Of a DNA stretch of 64,000 nt, positions 44,412 through 52,703 are shown piece by piece. Made by a program: the position numbers and the translations under genes. Source of the stretch: Sphingobacterium olei (GTDB lineage: Bacteria; Bacteroidota; Bacteroidia; Sphingobacteriales; Sphingobacteriaceae); assembly GCF_005048855.1 (NCBI RefSeq), contig NZ_SUME01000004.1:496001-560000 (forward strand). The letters run 5' to 3'. Below the pieces are notes generated by a model. The model saw only the letters and a list, made by a program, of their open reading frames with translations, was not told the DNA's origin and did not search any database. Each line of letters begins with the position of its first letter. Position 1 is the stretch's first letter.

Positions 44412-45641
44412 TCACCCCTCTTTAACCTCTTCAAACCTTTCGCCCGAAAATCGAGTGACAAGCATTGCTGCGACGGTATCTCCCGTGGCATTAAGGACCG
44501 TGGCCAGCGGATCGACTAGGGCGCCAATAATCATAATAGCTGGTATTGCTTCATTTGGGATACCATATACAGAGATCATAAGCATTTCGCCGATGAAACC
44601 GCCATTTGGAATTCCTCCAGCCACCATGCTCACTAGAATAGTTATACCTACAGCAGTGATGAGCGTTGTGGGTTCGAAGAAGTTCCAATCCAGTATAGAA
44701 AAGGCAACATAGATTTTCAGAATCGAAGAAATGGAAGATCCATTTTTATAGAGGGTATTGCCCAACGGAATAACAACATTTGCTACGCTTACAGGTATGC
44801 CTAATTTTTTTGCGGCATCCAAATTCGCCGGGAGGGTAGCGAGACTGCTACACGTACTCAATGCGGTCAAAGACGGAGTAATGTTATATTTCCAATATGC
44901 GGTAACACCTCTGTTTTGTTGGGCTATAAAAGCATATAAGGAATAGAAAGTAAAGAAAAATACGATTCCAAAAATATAATAGAATGCCAATGGTTTTGCG
45001 TAGAAGCCGAATAATTCAGGGCCTAAAGTATGTACTTGGTAGGCAAAGTACGCACCGAGACCAATGGGGCCAAATTTCATGATCAGCGTCAAAAGTGATT
45101 TCATCACCTCATTTCCGGCATTCAGGAATTTTATGAACAGGGCGCCATCTTCGCCAGTCTTTCGGGCCGCGGTACCCACTAAAAAGGAGAATATGACGAA
45201 AGCGAGTATATTCTGGCGCGACAGTAGATTCGCAAATTCCCCGACAGTTAAGAAACGAACTATTTTATCACCCCAGGTGTCGTCTGTATTGGTTGCCAAA
45301 CTTTCTATTGCGGCAGATGCATCTTTAGCGGCCGTAACCGGAAAAATCCACAGACCTATTATCGTAGCAATAGCAGCAATAACGATCGTGAGGACAAATA
45401 CGGCAGACATTATTCCTAAAATCCGTCCCAACTTATTGTTGCTTTCTATGTTGGCAACGGAGGAAGAGATAGCAAAAAATAATAACGGAATAACAGCCAC
45501 AAAAAGCAGGTTTAAAAATATATCCCCTAGCGGTTTAATAAATGGAACAACTTGCGGTAATAGTAGGCCGATAATACTACCGACTATTATTCCGATTAAT
45601 AGTTGGATAATATTGCTGTAGTTTTTGAGTATTTCTTGCAT
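44412..45641 (-). CDS. Dicarboxylate/amino acid:cation symporter (DAACS family)
   Basis: A 409-residue GltP/DctA-type sodium- or proton-coupled symporter. It shows N-terminal helices with IIGLLLPQVVPFIKPLGDIF, a serine-rich tip TPSLTALSTCSSLATLP (HP1-like), the VIPLGNTLYKNGSSIS helix (TM7 motif region), and the HP2-like VAGGIPNGGFIGE, then DPLATVLNATGD with the substrate-binding Asp/Asn. Substrate is probably glutamate, aspartate or a C4-dicarboxylate; which one cannot be told. It is divergent from mnmD and has a 281-base downstream region before ccmE with no convincing structure. Confidence 0.93.
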   Translation of the reverse strand: MQEILKNYSNIIQLLIGIIVGSIIGLLLPQVVPFIKPLGDIFLNLLFVAVIPLLFFAISSSVANIESNNKLGRILGIMSAVFVLTIVIAAIATIIGLWIFPVTAAKDASAAIESLATNTDDTWGDKIVRFLTVGEFANLLSRQNILAFVIFSFLVGTAARKTGEDGALFIKFLNAGNEVMKSLLTLIMKFGPIGLGAYFAYQVHTLGPELFGFYAKPLAFYYIFGIVFFFTFYSLYAFIAQQNRGVTAYWKYNITPSLTALSTCSSLATLPANLDAAKKLGIPVSVANVVIPLGNTLYKNGSSISSILKIYVAFSILDWNFFEPTTLITAVGITILVSMVAGGIPNGGFIGEMLMISVYGIPNEAIPAIMIIGALVDPLATVLNATGDTVAAMLVTRFSGERFEEVKEG

Positions 45642-45679
45642 TAGAGTTATGTCTAACGCTAAAATAGCCTTTTTTGTAT

Positions 45680-45687
45680 TAGATTTG
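45680..45687 (+). promoter_or_regulatory. Candidate -7 box for mnmD
   Basis: TAGATTTG matches the TAnnTTTG consensus, 19 bases before the mnmD ATG. The spacing gives a short leader; the -33 element is unclear. Confidence 0.4.
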
Positions 45688-45706
45688 ATGAATAAATTTT
45701 TGTTTT

Positions 45707-46378
45707 ATGGATTTTGTAATAACTGGAGATGGTTCAAAAACGCTGTATCATGCTGAAATAGGTGAACACTATCATTCCAAACATGGTGCATATCAAGAAA
45801 GCATACATGTTTTTTTAAAATCTGGGCTACAGTTTTTTTTAGAAAAGGAACATAAAAAAGAAGCAGCCATCTTAGAAGTCGGATTTGGAACAGGACTCAA
45901 TTTTCTGCTTACTGCCGACTATTGCATGGAAAATAAAGTGAAATTAAATTACTGTGGTATAGAGGCGTTTCCATTACCATTCGAAACAATATCACAAACC
46001 GATTACGATCAATATATTTCTGCGGATGTGTGGAATAATTTTGTCCCGTCCTATGAAAATGCCTTGACGGGAACAGCGAAATTAGCTCACCAGATAGATT
46101 TACGAATTGCACATGCCGACGTATTGGATTTTGAGGATGGTAAGACGTTCGACGTCATTTATTTTGATGCATTTGCGGCAGTACATCAACCCGAAATGTG
46201 GTCGGATGAGACATTGGCTCATGTGTGCGGATTTTTGAAACCCGGTGGTGTTTTTGTAACATATGCTATTACGGGGAACTTAAAGCGGAGTATGAAAGCC
46301 TTAGGTTTTGAAATTGAAAAGGCTCCTGGCGCTCCTGGCAAAAGAGAGATGTTAAGGGCAGTGAAAGATCGGGGTTAG
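45707..46378 (+). CDS. mnmD: tRNA (mnm5s2U34)-methyltransferase MnmD
   Basis: A 223-residue stand-alone MnmD (DUF752) that methylates nm5s2U34 with SAM, equivalent to the N-terminal domain of MnmC. It starts MDFVITGDGSKTLYHAEIGE, then HYHSKHGAYQES, the SAM motif ILEVGFGTGLNFL, and DVIYFDAFAAVHQPEMW (catalytic Asp region), with FVTYAITGNLKRSMKALGF near the end. It lacks the C-terminal FAD oxidase domain of MnmC, as is usual in Bacteroidota. It is monocistronic. Confidence 0.93.
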   Translation: MDFVITGDGSKTLYHAEIGEHYHSKHGAYQESIHVFLKSGLQFFLEKEHKKEAAILEVGFGTGLNFLLTADYCMENKVKLNYCGIEAFPLPFETISQTDYDQYISADVWNNFVPSYENALTGTAKLAHQIDLRIAHADVLDFEDGKTFDVIYFDAFAAVHQPEMWSDETLAHVCGFLKPGGVFVTYAITGNLKRSMKALGFEIEKAPGAPGKREMLRAVKDRG

Positions 46379-46383
46379 AAGAC

Positions 46384-46426
46384 TAGGGGTTAGGAGTTGG
46401 GGGATAGGAGTTAGGGGTTAGGTTGG
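46384..46426. repeat. G-rich TTAGGGG-like imperfect repeat
   Basis: About five G-runs of 2-5 bases separated by TTA, AGTT or ATA (telomere-like TTAGGGG/TTAGGAG units) lie directly after the mnmD stop. The run pattern could form a G-quadruplex on the plus strand. Confidence 0.6.
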
Positions 46427-46435
46427 AATAAGGAT

Positions 46436-46489
46436 AAAAAGAACAAGGAACAAAGACAACGATGTTGCTCTTTAATCCTTGCTCTTTTT
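46436..46489. terminator. Bidirectional terminator between mnmD and the FKBP gene
   Basis: A 14-bp stem with one mismatch (46436-46449 with 46476-46489), ending in a T-run on both strands. The loop is 26 bases and contains a second small hairpin (CAAC/GTTG). Confidence 0.7.
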
Positions 46490-46494
46490 ACTAA

Positions 46495-46995
46495 CTAGTG
46501 ATCTGCATGACCGTCAGCACCATGTGCATGGCCGTGGGATAGTTCTTCTTCAGTGGCCGGACGAACCGCTAAAATCTCAATATCAAAATTTAAATTTTTT
46601 CCCGCCATAGGGTGATTTAAATCAGCCACTACTGCCTCAGGAGTTACTTCAACCACTACCGCGCGGAATTGATTTCCTTGATTATCTTGAAGTGGTAATA
46701 CTTCTCCTACTGGAGGAAGACCTGTCTCATTGAACATATCAGCAGGTAATTGGGCGATTGCTTTATCATCTCTTTCGCCATATGCATCAACTGCATCTAA
46801 TTCGAACGAAGATTTATCTCCTTCATTTAATCCGGCTATTTTCTCTTCAAATTTAGGTAACATCATACCTACGCCATATAAAAAAGTTAACGGGTTTTCA
46901 GTGGTTGTTTGCTCTACAAAAGTTTTTTCTCCATTTCCCTCTACGGTGTGAAGAATGTAATTCAACGTTACTACGTTGTTGTTTTCTACTGCCAT
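46495..46995 (-). CDS. FKBP-type peptidyl-prolyl isomerase, SlyD-like
   Basis: A 166-residue protein with the SlyD layout: an FKBP core (VVTLNYILHTVEGNGEK, LTFLYGVGMMLPKFEEKI then AGLNEGDKSSFEL), an inserted-in-flap chaperone-like domain (LPADMFNETGLPPVGEVL then PLQDNQGNQFRAVVVEV) and a histidine-rich C-terminal tail (HGHAHGADGHADH) suited to binding nickel or other metals. It catalyses prolyl isomerisation and aids folding in the cytosol. It lies 5 bases after the YyaL-type gene, probably co-transcribed. Confidence 0.93.
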   Translation of the reverse strand: MAVENNNVVTLNYILHTVEGNGEKTFVEQTTTENPLTFLYGVGMMLPKFEEKIAGLNEGDKSSFELDAVDAYGERDDKAIAQLPADMFNETGLPPVGEVLPLQDNQGNQFRAVVVEVTPEAVVADLNHPMAGKNLNFDIEILAVRPATEEELSHGHAHGADGHADH

Positions 46996-47000
46996 TGGAC

Positions 47001-49025
47001 TTAATTTATGGGATTATTATCCCTGTTATTATTTATTAATTCTGTAATCTGAGCAATCGACGGCTGAGGAAGACTGCAGGTCTTATTCCGACAAAGGTAG
47101 GCTTTTGGCTCCAAACCTTGTCTATTTTTTAACAATGGAAGTGTACTTTTTGTTCCTCCCAATGTTATTTTATTCGGAATATAGGAATTATCCAGCTCTT
47201 TTCGCCAGGCCAGTGCATGCTCTCCGGTCAGTGCAATTTCATTTGTTCCGAAATGATGTTCCAACAATTGGATTGCCCAATTGGAGTAGGCCGATCCATA
47301 GCTTTTGATGTGTGGAAAGACATTTGCAAATACCTGATCTGCAATAGCGGTGTAATTTTCATCGTCGAATAACAGCCCCAATTTATATAGCTGGCGTACT
47401 AAAGTAGACGTAGAAGCCGGAATCACGTTGTCCATAATTTCGCTTTTACGGGCGATCAGCTCTTCGGCATCTGATCCCGTATAGTAAAACGTCTTGTCCC
47501 CCTTATCGTAAAAAAAGGAAATAGCCAGATCGGCGAGTGCCTTACTTTCGAGCAGCCAACTCTCATCGAATGTGGCTTCGTACAGTGCAATATACGCTTC
47601 AATCGTAAAAGCATAGTCATCGAGAAAACCGCTTATTTTGCGATTGTGATCGGCTGGTTGATGGAGCAATACATCGTTCTCCATACAGTTGTTGCCGATG
47701 AAGTGTCCGATGCCTAAAGCGAGGTTAAGACAGCGATCTTCGTCAAACACACGGTAAGCATCGACCAGCCCTTTTAGAAGTAATGCATTCCAGGTGGTCA
47801 GCTGTTTGTTGTCCAATCCCGGTCTTATCCGCTTTTCACGATAGGAAAGGAGTTTATTTTTGATTTCTTTTAAATAGCTATTCCATTCTTCTGCCGTAAA
47901 TCCCGCTTCGGCAATAAAAATTTGATCTGCGATGTTTACCAGAGGAATATTTGTGCTTTCTTCCACCCAGTTGCCGTTTTTAACGATATTAAAATACGAG
48001 CGGAAGAGATCGGCATCTTCTCCTAAGATGTCAAATTCGGAATAATCAAAGGTGTAGAATTTACCTTCTACGCCTTCGCTGTCTGCGTCTAAAGCACTAT
48101 AGAATCCGCCATTTGGTGCTAGCATTTCCCGTTCGGCCCAGGTAATAGTTTCTTCTACTACGCGCTTATATAAGGTGTTTGGTTTTTGTTGATACGCTTC
48201 ACTATAAAGGCTGATCAGCTGTCCATTGTCGTAGAGCATTTTTTCAAAATGAGGGACATGCCATTGTCCATCGACAGAATAACGTGCAAATCCACCTCCG
48301 ATTTGATCGTAAATTCCACCATTTGCGATTTTTTCCAATGTAAAATGCACATGTTCCAACACGGTATCATCTTCAGCAAGCACGGCGTAACGGAGGAGGA
48401 ATAGCCAATTGTTGGGTAACGGAAATTTAGGAGCCCTTTTATAGCCGCCATCTTTGAAATCGAATTGCTCTTTCCAAGGCAGTACGACCGATTTAATATC
48501 CAATAGAGAATATTGTTCCGGAATAGGAAGAATAGGAAGCTGCTCGGCCTTATGTATCCCTGCGGTCAATCGTTGTGCATAGTCGATCGCGACTTCGGGT
48601 GTTTCTTCCCACATTTGCGCAATCTGTAGCAGCACATTTTGCCAGTCCTGCGGTCTGAAATAGGTGCCACCATATATTGGTCTACCATCGGGCAGACAGA
48701 TACAGTTTAATGGCCAACCTCCTGCATTCGTCATGAGTTGCACGGCTATCATATAAATTTGGTCAATATCCGGACGCTCTTCACGATCAATTTTTATTGG
48801 AACGAAAAATTTATTCATGGTCTGCGCTATAGCCTCATTTTCGAAGCTTTCCCGTTCCATCACATGGCACCAATGGCAGGCCGAATAACCGATACTCACC
48901 AATATCAGTTTGTTTTCATTTTTTGCCTTTGCCAATGCTTCCGCTCCCCAAGGCATCCAATCTACCGGATTGTGTGCATGTTGCTTAAGATAGGGAGAGG
49001 TTTCGTTCTGTAGTTTATTTGCCAT
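47001..49025 (-). CDS. YyaL/DUF255 thioredoxin-domain protein
   Basis: A 674-residue protein of the YyaL/SSP411 (spermatogenesis-associated 20) family. The N-terminal ~160 residues are a DUF255 thioredoxin-like domain with [10 protein letters not shown] (CxxC-type CHWC motif) and [14 protein letters not shown]. The remaining ~500 residues form an (alpha/alpha)6 glycosidase-like barrel ([37 protein letters not shown]). The family is widespread and its reaction is unproven; no signal peptide. It is followed by the SlyD-like gene after 5 bases. Confidence 0.93.
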   Translation of the reverse strand: MANKLQNETSPYLKQHAHNPVDWMPWGAEALAKAKNENKLILVSIGYSACHWCHVMERESFENEAIAQTMNKFFVPIKIDREERPDIDQIYMIAVQLMTNAGGWPLNCICLPDGRPIYGGTYFRPQDWQNVLLQIAQMWEETPEVAIDYAQRLTAGIHKAEQLPILPIPEQYSLLDIKSVVLPWKEQFDFKDGGYKRAPKFPLPNNWLFLLRYAVLAEDDTVLEHVHFTLEKIANGGIYDQIGGGFARYSVDGQWHVPHFEKMLYDNGQLISLYSEAYQQKPNTLYKRVVEETITWAEREMLAPNGGFYSALDADSEGVEGKFYTFDYSEFDILGEDADLFRSYFNIVKNGNWVEESTNIPLVNIADQIFIAEAGFTAEEWNSYLKEIKNKLLSYREKRIRPGLDNKQLTTWNALLLKGLVDAYRVFDEDRCLNLALGIGHFIGNNCMENDVLLHQPADHNRKISGFLDDYAFTIEAYIALYEATFDESWLLESKALADLAISFFYDKGDKTFYYTGSDAEELIARKSEIMDNVIPASTSTLVRQLYKLGLLFDDENYTAIADQVFANVFPHIKSYGSAYSNWAIQLLEHHFGTNEIALTGEHALAWRKELDNSYIPNKITLGGTKSTLPLLKNRQGLEPKAYLCRNKTCSLPQPSIAQITELINNNRDNNPIN

Positions 49026-49168
49026 AAAGATTTAAAGGTACGAAAATTAAAAACGAGGAAGATGCCCGTAGCCGATCTTACATTCTTCCGTTGTCAATTC
49101 GGACATGATCCGGCGGACTACTAAATGATTAACACTGTTTATTTGATATAGTTTACCGTGAGTTTTCT

Positions 49169-49669
49169 TTACTTGCCGGTTAAAATAGTTTTCAAGTTAC
49201 CGGTGCTTCCGGATGCAGATGCGAAATCAATATCCTTTTCAAGTTCTATAATAGCCACATTAGCAGTTAAGAGGTCAATATCGCTATTGCACAGATAGTT
49301 GGTTAGGTCAGACAGACCGGGGTTATGCCCAAAAATCCAAACGGATTCGTACGGTTCGGTTACATTATTGATAACCTGAAGTATGTCCAGGTAATATGCC
49401 TCATAAATATTTATTTCCGTTTGGATCTTTTCTGCGGGGTATCCTAAAATAGTACTGAATATTTCAGCGGTCTGGATCGCACGATTAGCCGGAGATGAAA
49501 TCACCAATGTTTTTTCATCGATCGTTACGAGTGGAGATAATTCAGTCGCAATGCTATGGGCACGTTCTCTTCCTTTACCAATTAAATCGCGATTGAAATC
49601 TCTTTTCGAAAAAGAATGCTCTTCTGCCTTTGCATGGCGTACAATATAGAGTGATTTTGTTTCCATCAT
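49169..49669 (-). CDS. sixA: Phosphohistidine phosphatase SixA-like
   Basis: A 166-residue histidine phosphatase superfamily member. It has the catalytic RHxK motif in YIVRHAKAEE, the VISSPANRAIQTAEIF stretch with the second phosphate-binding Arg, and a GHNPGLSDL motif with the second catalytic His. SixA dephosphorylates phosphohistidine in HPt or PTS proteins in E. coli; the substrate here is unknown. Two tandem ATGs at 49669 and 49666 could both be the start. It is the last gene before a gene-poor stretch. Confidence 0.9.
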   Translation of the reverse strand: MMETKSLYIVRHAKAEEHSFSKRDFNRDLIGKGRERAHSIATELSPLVTIDEKTLVISSPANRAIQTAEIFSTILGYPAEKIQTEINIYEAYYLDILQVINNVTEPYESVWIFGHNPGLSDLTNYLCNSDIDLLTANVAIIELEKDIDFASASGSTGNLKTILTGK

Positions 49670-49858
49670 TAAACTTAGTTAAAATGCTTTGGATTCACAA
49701 ACCAAACGTAGCGGGGCTTACGCATACCATTGAAGGTAAATAAAAACGTATAACTTAACGTAGCGGCCTCATAGATACATTTGAAAACGGACAAAATGAA
49801 TAACCGAAAAATCAGAGATTTATGATGTTTAAAACTAGCCTCTAATGGTTGAAAAATG

Positions 49859-49891
49859 AAAGGCCTTCAGCCGGGGAGACTGAAGACCTTT
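49859..49891. terminator. Orphan hairpin, terminator-like
   Basis: A 12-bp stem with one mismatch (49859-49870 with 49880-49891) with a GC-rich loop. It is followed on the plus strand by TACTAACCAATTATAAACC rather than a T-run, and on the minus strand by CATTTTTC. No gene ends here. Confidence 0.35.
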
Positions 49892-49969
49892 ACTAACCAA
49901 TTATAAACCTGACCAAAGATAGTGTGTTTTGTACACTTTACGTAATTAAATTTGCATCTTTTTTGTTAC

Positions 49970-50220
49970 TTGGATGTTTGTTTGTATTAAATTTATTTTT
50001 TTACCATTCTTTTTTGTGGTTTTACGAGTTTTTGTTTGATTAAATAGTTTATTTTAAAGTTTTTTATTCTTTACTGCATTTTTATTTTGTGCATTCGGTT
50101 TATTTTTATTGGTGTTTTGTTGTTTTTCGCTTAATTTGATTGTTTTTGTTTGTTTTTCAGTCTTCGGTAGTTGTTATTGGTGTGCTGGAGTGTTGATTTT
50201 GATTAAAATAGTGTGTTAAA
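49970..50220. repeat. T/G-skewed low-complexity tract
   Basis: About 250 bases very rich in T on the plus strand with TTTTGT/TTTGTTTG units and scarce C (about 15 C in the 240 bases 49981-50220, counted by eye). It does not encode a plausible protein on either strand. Confidence 0.65.
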
Positions 50221-50338
50221 TGGTGGGCGTGGCGCAATGTCGAACTGTTTATTCGTCTTGGTGGTGTCTAATTATATTACACAAGTGAAATACAAAGTAA
50301 AAACGAGCGTTAAAGTATCGGTGATCTGTAGGGACTAA

Positions 50339-50489
50339 CTTCGCCCTTTGTTCGGACGTTGTTCGGATGGTTTTCGCCCGGTACGTTACCCCTGCCTTAC
50401 CTTTGTCTTAGGGCTGCCTTACCTTTTCTTGGATAGCCCTAAGATACAACTAAGCCAATCCTAAGGCAGCCCTAATATAATGGGCGAAG
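50339..50489. repeat. Compact palindromic element of nested inverted repeats
   Basis: An outer 8-bp inverted repeat (50339-50346 with 50482-50489) encloses a perfect 14-bp inverted repeat (50408-50421 with 50462-50475). A third copy of its distal half (AGCCCTAA, 50435-50442) allows alternative pairing. The left part carries a TTCGGA direct repeat (about 50351 and 50362). It has the look of a miniature interspersed repeat or a structured RNA. Confidence 0.55.
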
Positions 50490-50497
50490 AAGGTCGC

Positions 50498-50827
50498 CTA
50501 TTGGTCAGGAGAAAAGCAGAAGGAAACCAGTTTAGTTTGGTCGTAAATATGGAAACCTTTATAAAAAGTGTAAATCGTCGTTTGGTTAATACTCCCACAA
50601 TGCGACAGAAACAATATACATTGCCGACTTTTTACTCTCCATTTATCTAATTCTGCTTTCTTAAAAGAAGCTATAGGCTCTTTGTCAGCATAATATGCGA
50701 AAGCATTTTTATTAACTGCATTACTAATAGCCAATAGCAACTCACTATCAATACTTTCTCTCTCAAGGATATCTTTTGCAGTATTGGAGACCTTGTTGAT
50801 TTTACGACCAAGAGTTGTAGGATTCAA
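50498..50827 (-). CDS. Orphan 109-residue protein, unknown
   Basis: An ORF with an N-terminus MNPTTLGRKINKVSNTAKDI that could be a short helical segment, then ESIDSELLLAISNAVNKNAF, and a C-terminal half with scattered cysteines. No motif or family is recognisable, and there is no signal peptide or membrane helix. It is flanked by the palindromic element downstream and a GC-rich zinc-ribbon remnant upstream, with no leader of the kind seen before other genes. It may be the tail of a decayed mobile-element gene or a chance ORF. Confidence 0.35.
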   Translation of the reverse strand: MNPTTLGRKINKVSNTAKDILERESIDSELLLAISNAVNKNAFAYYADKEPIASFKKAELDKWRVKSRQCILFLSHCGSINQTTIYTFYKGFHIYDQTKLVSFCFSPDQ

Positions 50828-50832
50828 ATTAG

Positions 50833-50985
50833 CTTAAGCATCGGCCACGTCGTGCCGATGGCGGACACCGCAAAAGAAGGAGTTTGGCACGTCCGAAACA
50901 GCGTCGTGCTTACTATTACCCGCATTGTGAGGGCTATCACCTCACCAAATGGACGGAGGGGGAGTATCATAGAAGCCAGTGGTGA
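50833..50985 (+). pseudogene. Zinc-ribbon-like remnant, GC-rich
   Basis: An open frame of 50 codons with no start codon. It encodes a basic N-terminal half and then RRAYYYPHCEGYHLTKW. That resembles the C-terminal AYxCPxCxGYHLT motif of small zinc-ribbon proteins carried by Bacteroidota phages and conjugative elements, with the first Cys changed to Tyr. The stretch is visibly more GC-rich than its surroundings. It is probably a fragment of a transferred gene; this rests on the motif alone. Confidence 0.4.
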
Positions 50986-51440
50986 GATTATACGCTTAGG
51001 AATATAGTATGTTGGGAGCTTTTGTAAAACGCCTTAACTATTCATTTCGTCCTCCATTGAATTCGAAATTTAATTCATTTCTGAAAAGCTATATAAAAAT
51101 ACGGCATCAGTGCTTCCCGATATGGATTTTATTCTTCCGGATTTCTCCCTATCAAAGCGATCGCAATAGTTTATCTTGATGTCACCGACAGATTTTTTTT
51201 AAGTTCGGTCGAATCAACATCTCTTAATACGTAGTAATTTAATAAAATGCTCTTTCCTTCTTAAGTTTGATTGTGAGAGGTTCAAATTTAATGGATATTT
51301 CAGCACTTTTGGTTAAATCATCAAATACGCAAATTAATTAATTCACGTTGTTGACATATTACTAGTAGCAAAAATGCCTACTTGTTCGTTTCGCTAATGT
51401 ATTCATAATTCTAAATTCTCTATTTTTGTCAGAAAATTGT
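50986..51440. other. 455-base stretch upstream of the glycan cluster
   Basis: A/T-rich with no ORF worth keeping. I see no tRNA, repeat or clear structure except the promoter-like TATTTTTG just before the first glycosyltransferase gene (listed separately). Confidence 0.5.
51421..51428 (+). promoter_or_regulatory. Candidate -7 box for the glycan cluster
   Basis: TATTTTTG matches TAnnTTTG, 12 bases before the ATG at 51441, giving a very short leader. No -33 element is obvious. Confidence 0.35.
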
Positions 51441-52703
51441 ATGTCCCAAAAAATCGCAATAGTTGTACAGCGTTATGGTGTTGAAATAAATGGTGGAGCA
51501 GAGCTACATGCTCGATTGTTGGCAGAACAATTATCGGCTCATTATGAAGTTGATGTGTTAACAACAACAGCGTTTAATTATTATCGTTGGGCAAATCATT
51601 ATACCGTGGGTACGGAAATTATAAATGGTGTCCGAGTTAAAAGATTTTCAACAATAATGTCTTCGAAACGCCAGCTTCGAAGGGCTCTGCGGGGTATCTT
51701 TGGAAATAAGAAATATTTTAAATTATTGGCACGACTGGGGCTGTTGGAGTTTCTAGATAGAAAATATCATATAAAAACGCCCTCAAAAAGGGATATAGAT
51801 TACTGGTTTGTAAAACAAGGCCCTTATTGCCCGGATTTGATAACGTATATCAAGACAAATAGGGATAACTACGATGCGTTTATATTTTTTACCTATCTTT
51901 ATTACCCAACCGCTGTTGGGATGAGGTTTGTTCCTGAAAAAAGTATTTTTATTCCGACAGCACACGATGAGCAGATTATGTTTACAAAACCGTATGAGGA
52001 TATTTATAGTATTCCCGCATTTATAATGTATAATACGGTGGCAGAGAAAAATTTGGTTGAATCTAATTTCAAAAAAGTTGTGAATAACAGTGATATTGCT
52101 GGTTTAGGGTTTTCTGCCGCTGCCGTGAATTTAAAGAATGTAGATTTATCAGAAAACATGGATCTCTCTGCGCCTTTCTTTGTTTATATCGGAAGAATAG
52201 ATTCTAACAAGGGCTGTGACGAACTTATCTCGTTATTTGAAAAATACGCCGAGGAGCAAAAAAATGTTAGATTGGTCATGATCGGGACTAATTACATGGG
52301 CGTGGAAGAAAATAAAAATATAATTTTGACAGGATTTGTAAACGACGATACTAAAAATTTTTTGTTAAAAAATAGTCAAGGGTTGATTATACCATCGAAA
52401 AATGAAAGCTTATCTATGGTCACATTGGAAGCAATGGCCGAAGGGAAGACAGTAATTGTAAACGAAAATTGCAAAGTACTTAAGCAACATGTGCTGGATA
52501 GTAAAACCGGATTCTACTACAGCAACTATGAAGAATTTAAAGTGGCTTTGAATAGCACATTAGCGTTAACCGATGCGTCTAAGGTAAAAATAGCTGAACG
52601 AGCAAAAGCGTACGTCGAGACAAACTACAGCTGGGATAATATAATCGAAAAATTTAAAATAGCGTTACAGGGCATTATTGATGGAAAGTACAATGGGAAT
52701 TAA
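51441..52703 (+). CDS. Glycosyltransferase family 4 (paralogue A)
   Basis: A 420-residue GT-B glycosyltransferase. The start is ATG 51441 (MSQKIAIVVQRYGVEINGGA); a TTG at 51426 is less likely. The acceptor domain has NGGAELHARLLAEQLS, and the donor domain has FVYIGRIDSNKGCDELI, LTGFVNDDTKN and PSKNESLSMVTLEAMAEGK with the family's E-x7-E region. It is homologous to the minus-strand gene at 54776-56008 (shared GTEIING, EVLKQH-type and NYSWD motifs). It opens the glycan cluster; the sugar is unknown. Confidence 0.9.
   Translation: MSQKIAIVVQRYGVEINGGAELHARLLAEQLSAHYEVDVLTTTAFNYYRWANHYTVGTEIINGVRVKRFSTIMSSKRQLRRALRGIFGNKKYFKLLARLGLLEFLDRKYHIKTPSKRDIDYWFVKQGPYCPDLITYIKTNRDNYDAFIFFTYLYYPTAVGMRFVPEKSIFIPTAHDEQIMFTKPYEDIYSIPAFIMYNTVAEKNLVESNFKKVVNNSDIAGLGFSAAAVNLKNVDLSENMDLSAPFFVYIGRIDSNKGCDELISLFEKYAEEQKNVRLVMIGTNYMGVEENKNIILTGFVNDDTKNFLLKNSQGLIIPSKNESLSMVTLEAMAEGKTVIVNENCKVLKQHVLDSKTGFYYSNYEEFKVALNSTLALTDASKVKIAERAKAYVETNYSWDNIIEKFKIALQGIIDGKYNGN

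Larger units (their letters stand above)
49670..50497. other. 828-base gene-free stretch upstream of sixA
   Basis: No credible coding region. It holds a 10-base direct repeat AACGTAGCGG (49705-49714 and 49757-49766), a perfect TACATTTG promoter-like box at 49776-49783, a 12-bp hairpin with one mismatch at 49859-49891, a strongly T/G-skewed tract at ~49970-50220 and a compact palindromic element at 50339-50489. Each is listed separately where noteworthy. Confidence 0.6.

Noticed and set aside
45064..45621. 185-residue plus-strand ORF opposite the DAACS symporter
   Set aside because: It is antisense to a well-supported transporter and has no recognisable motif.
46384..46426. Telomere or CRISPR-like repeat
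   Set aside because: Units are irregular in length, there are no unique spacers, and a bacterial chromosome interior does not suggest a telomere.
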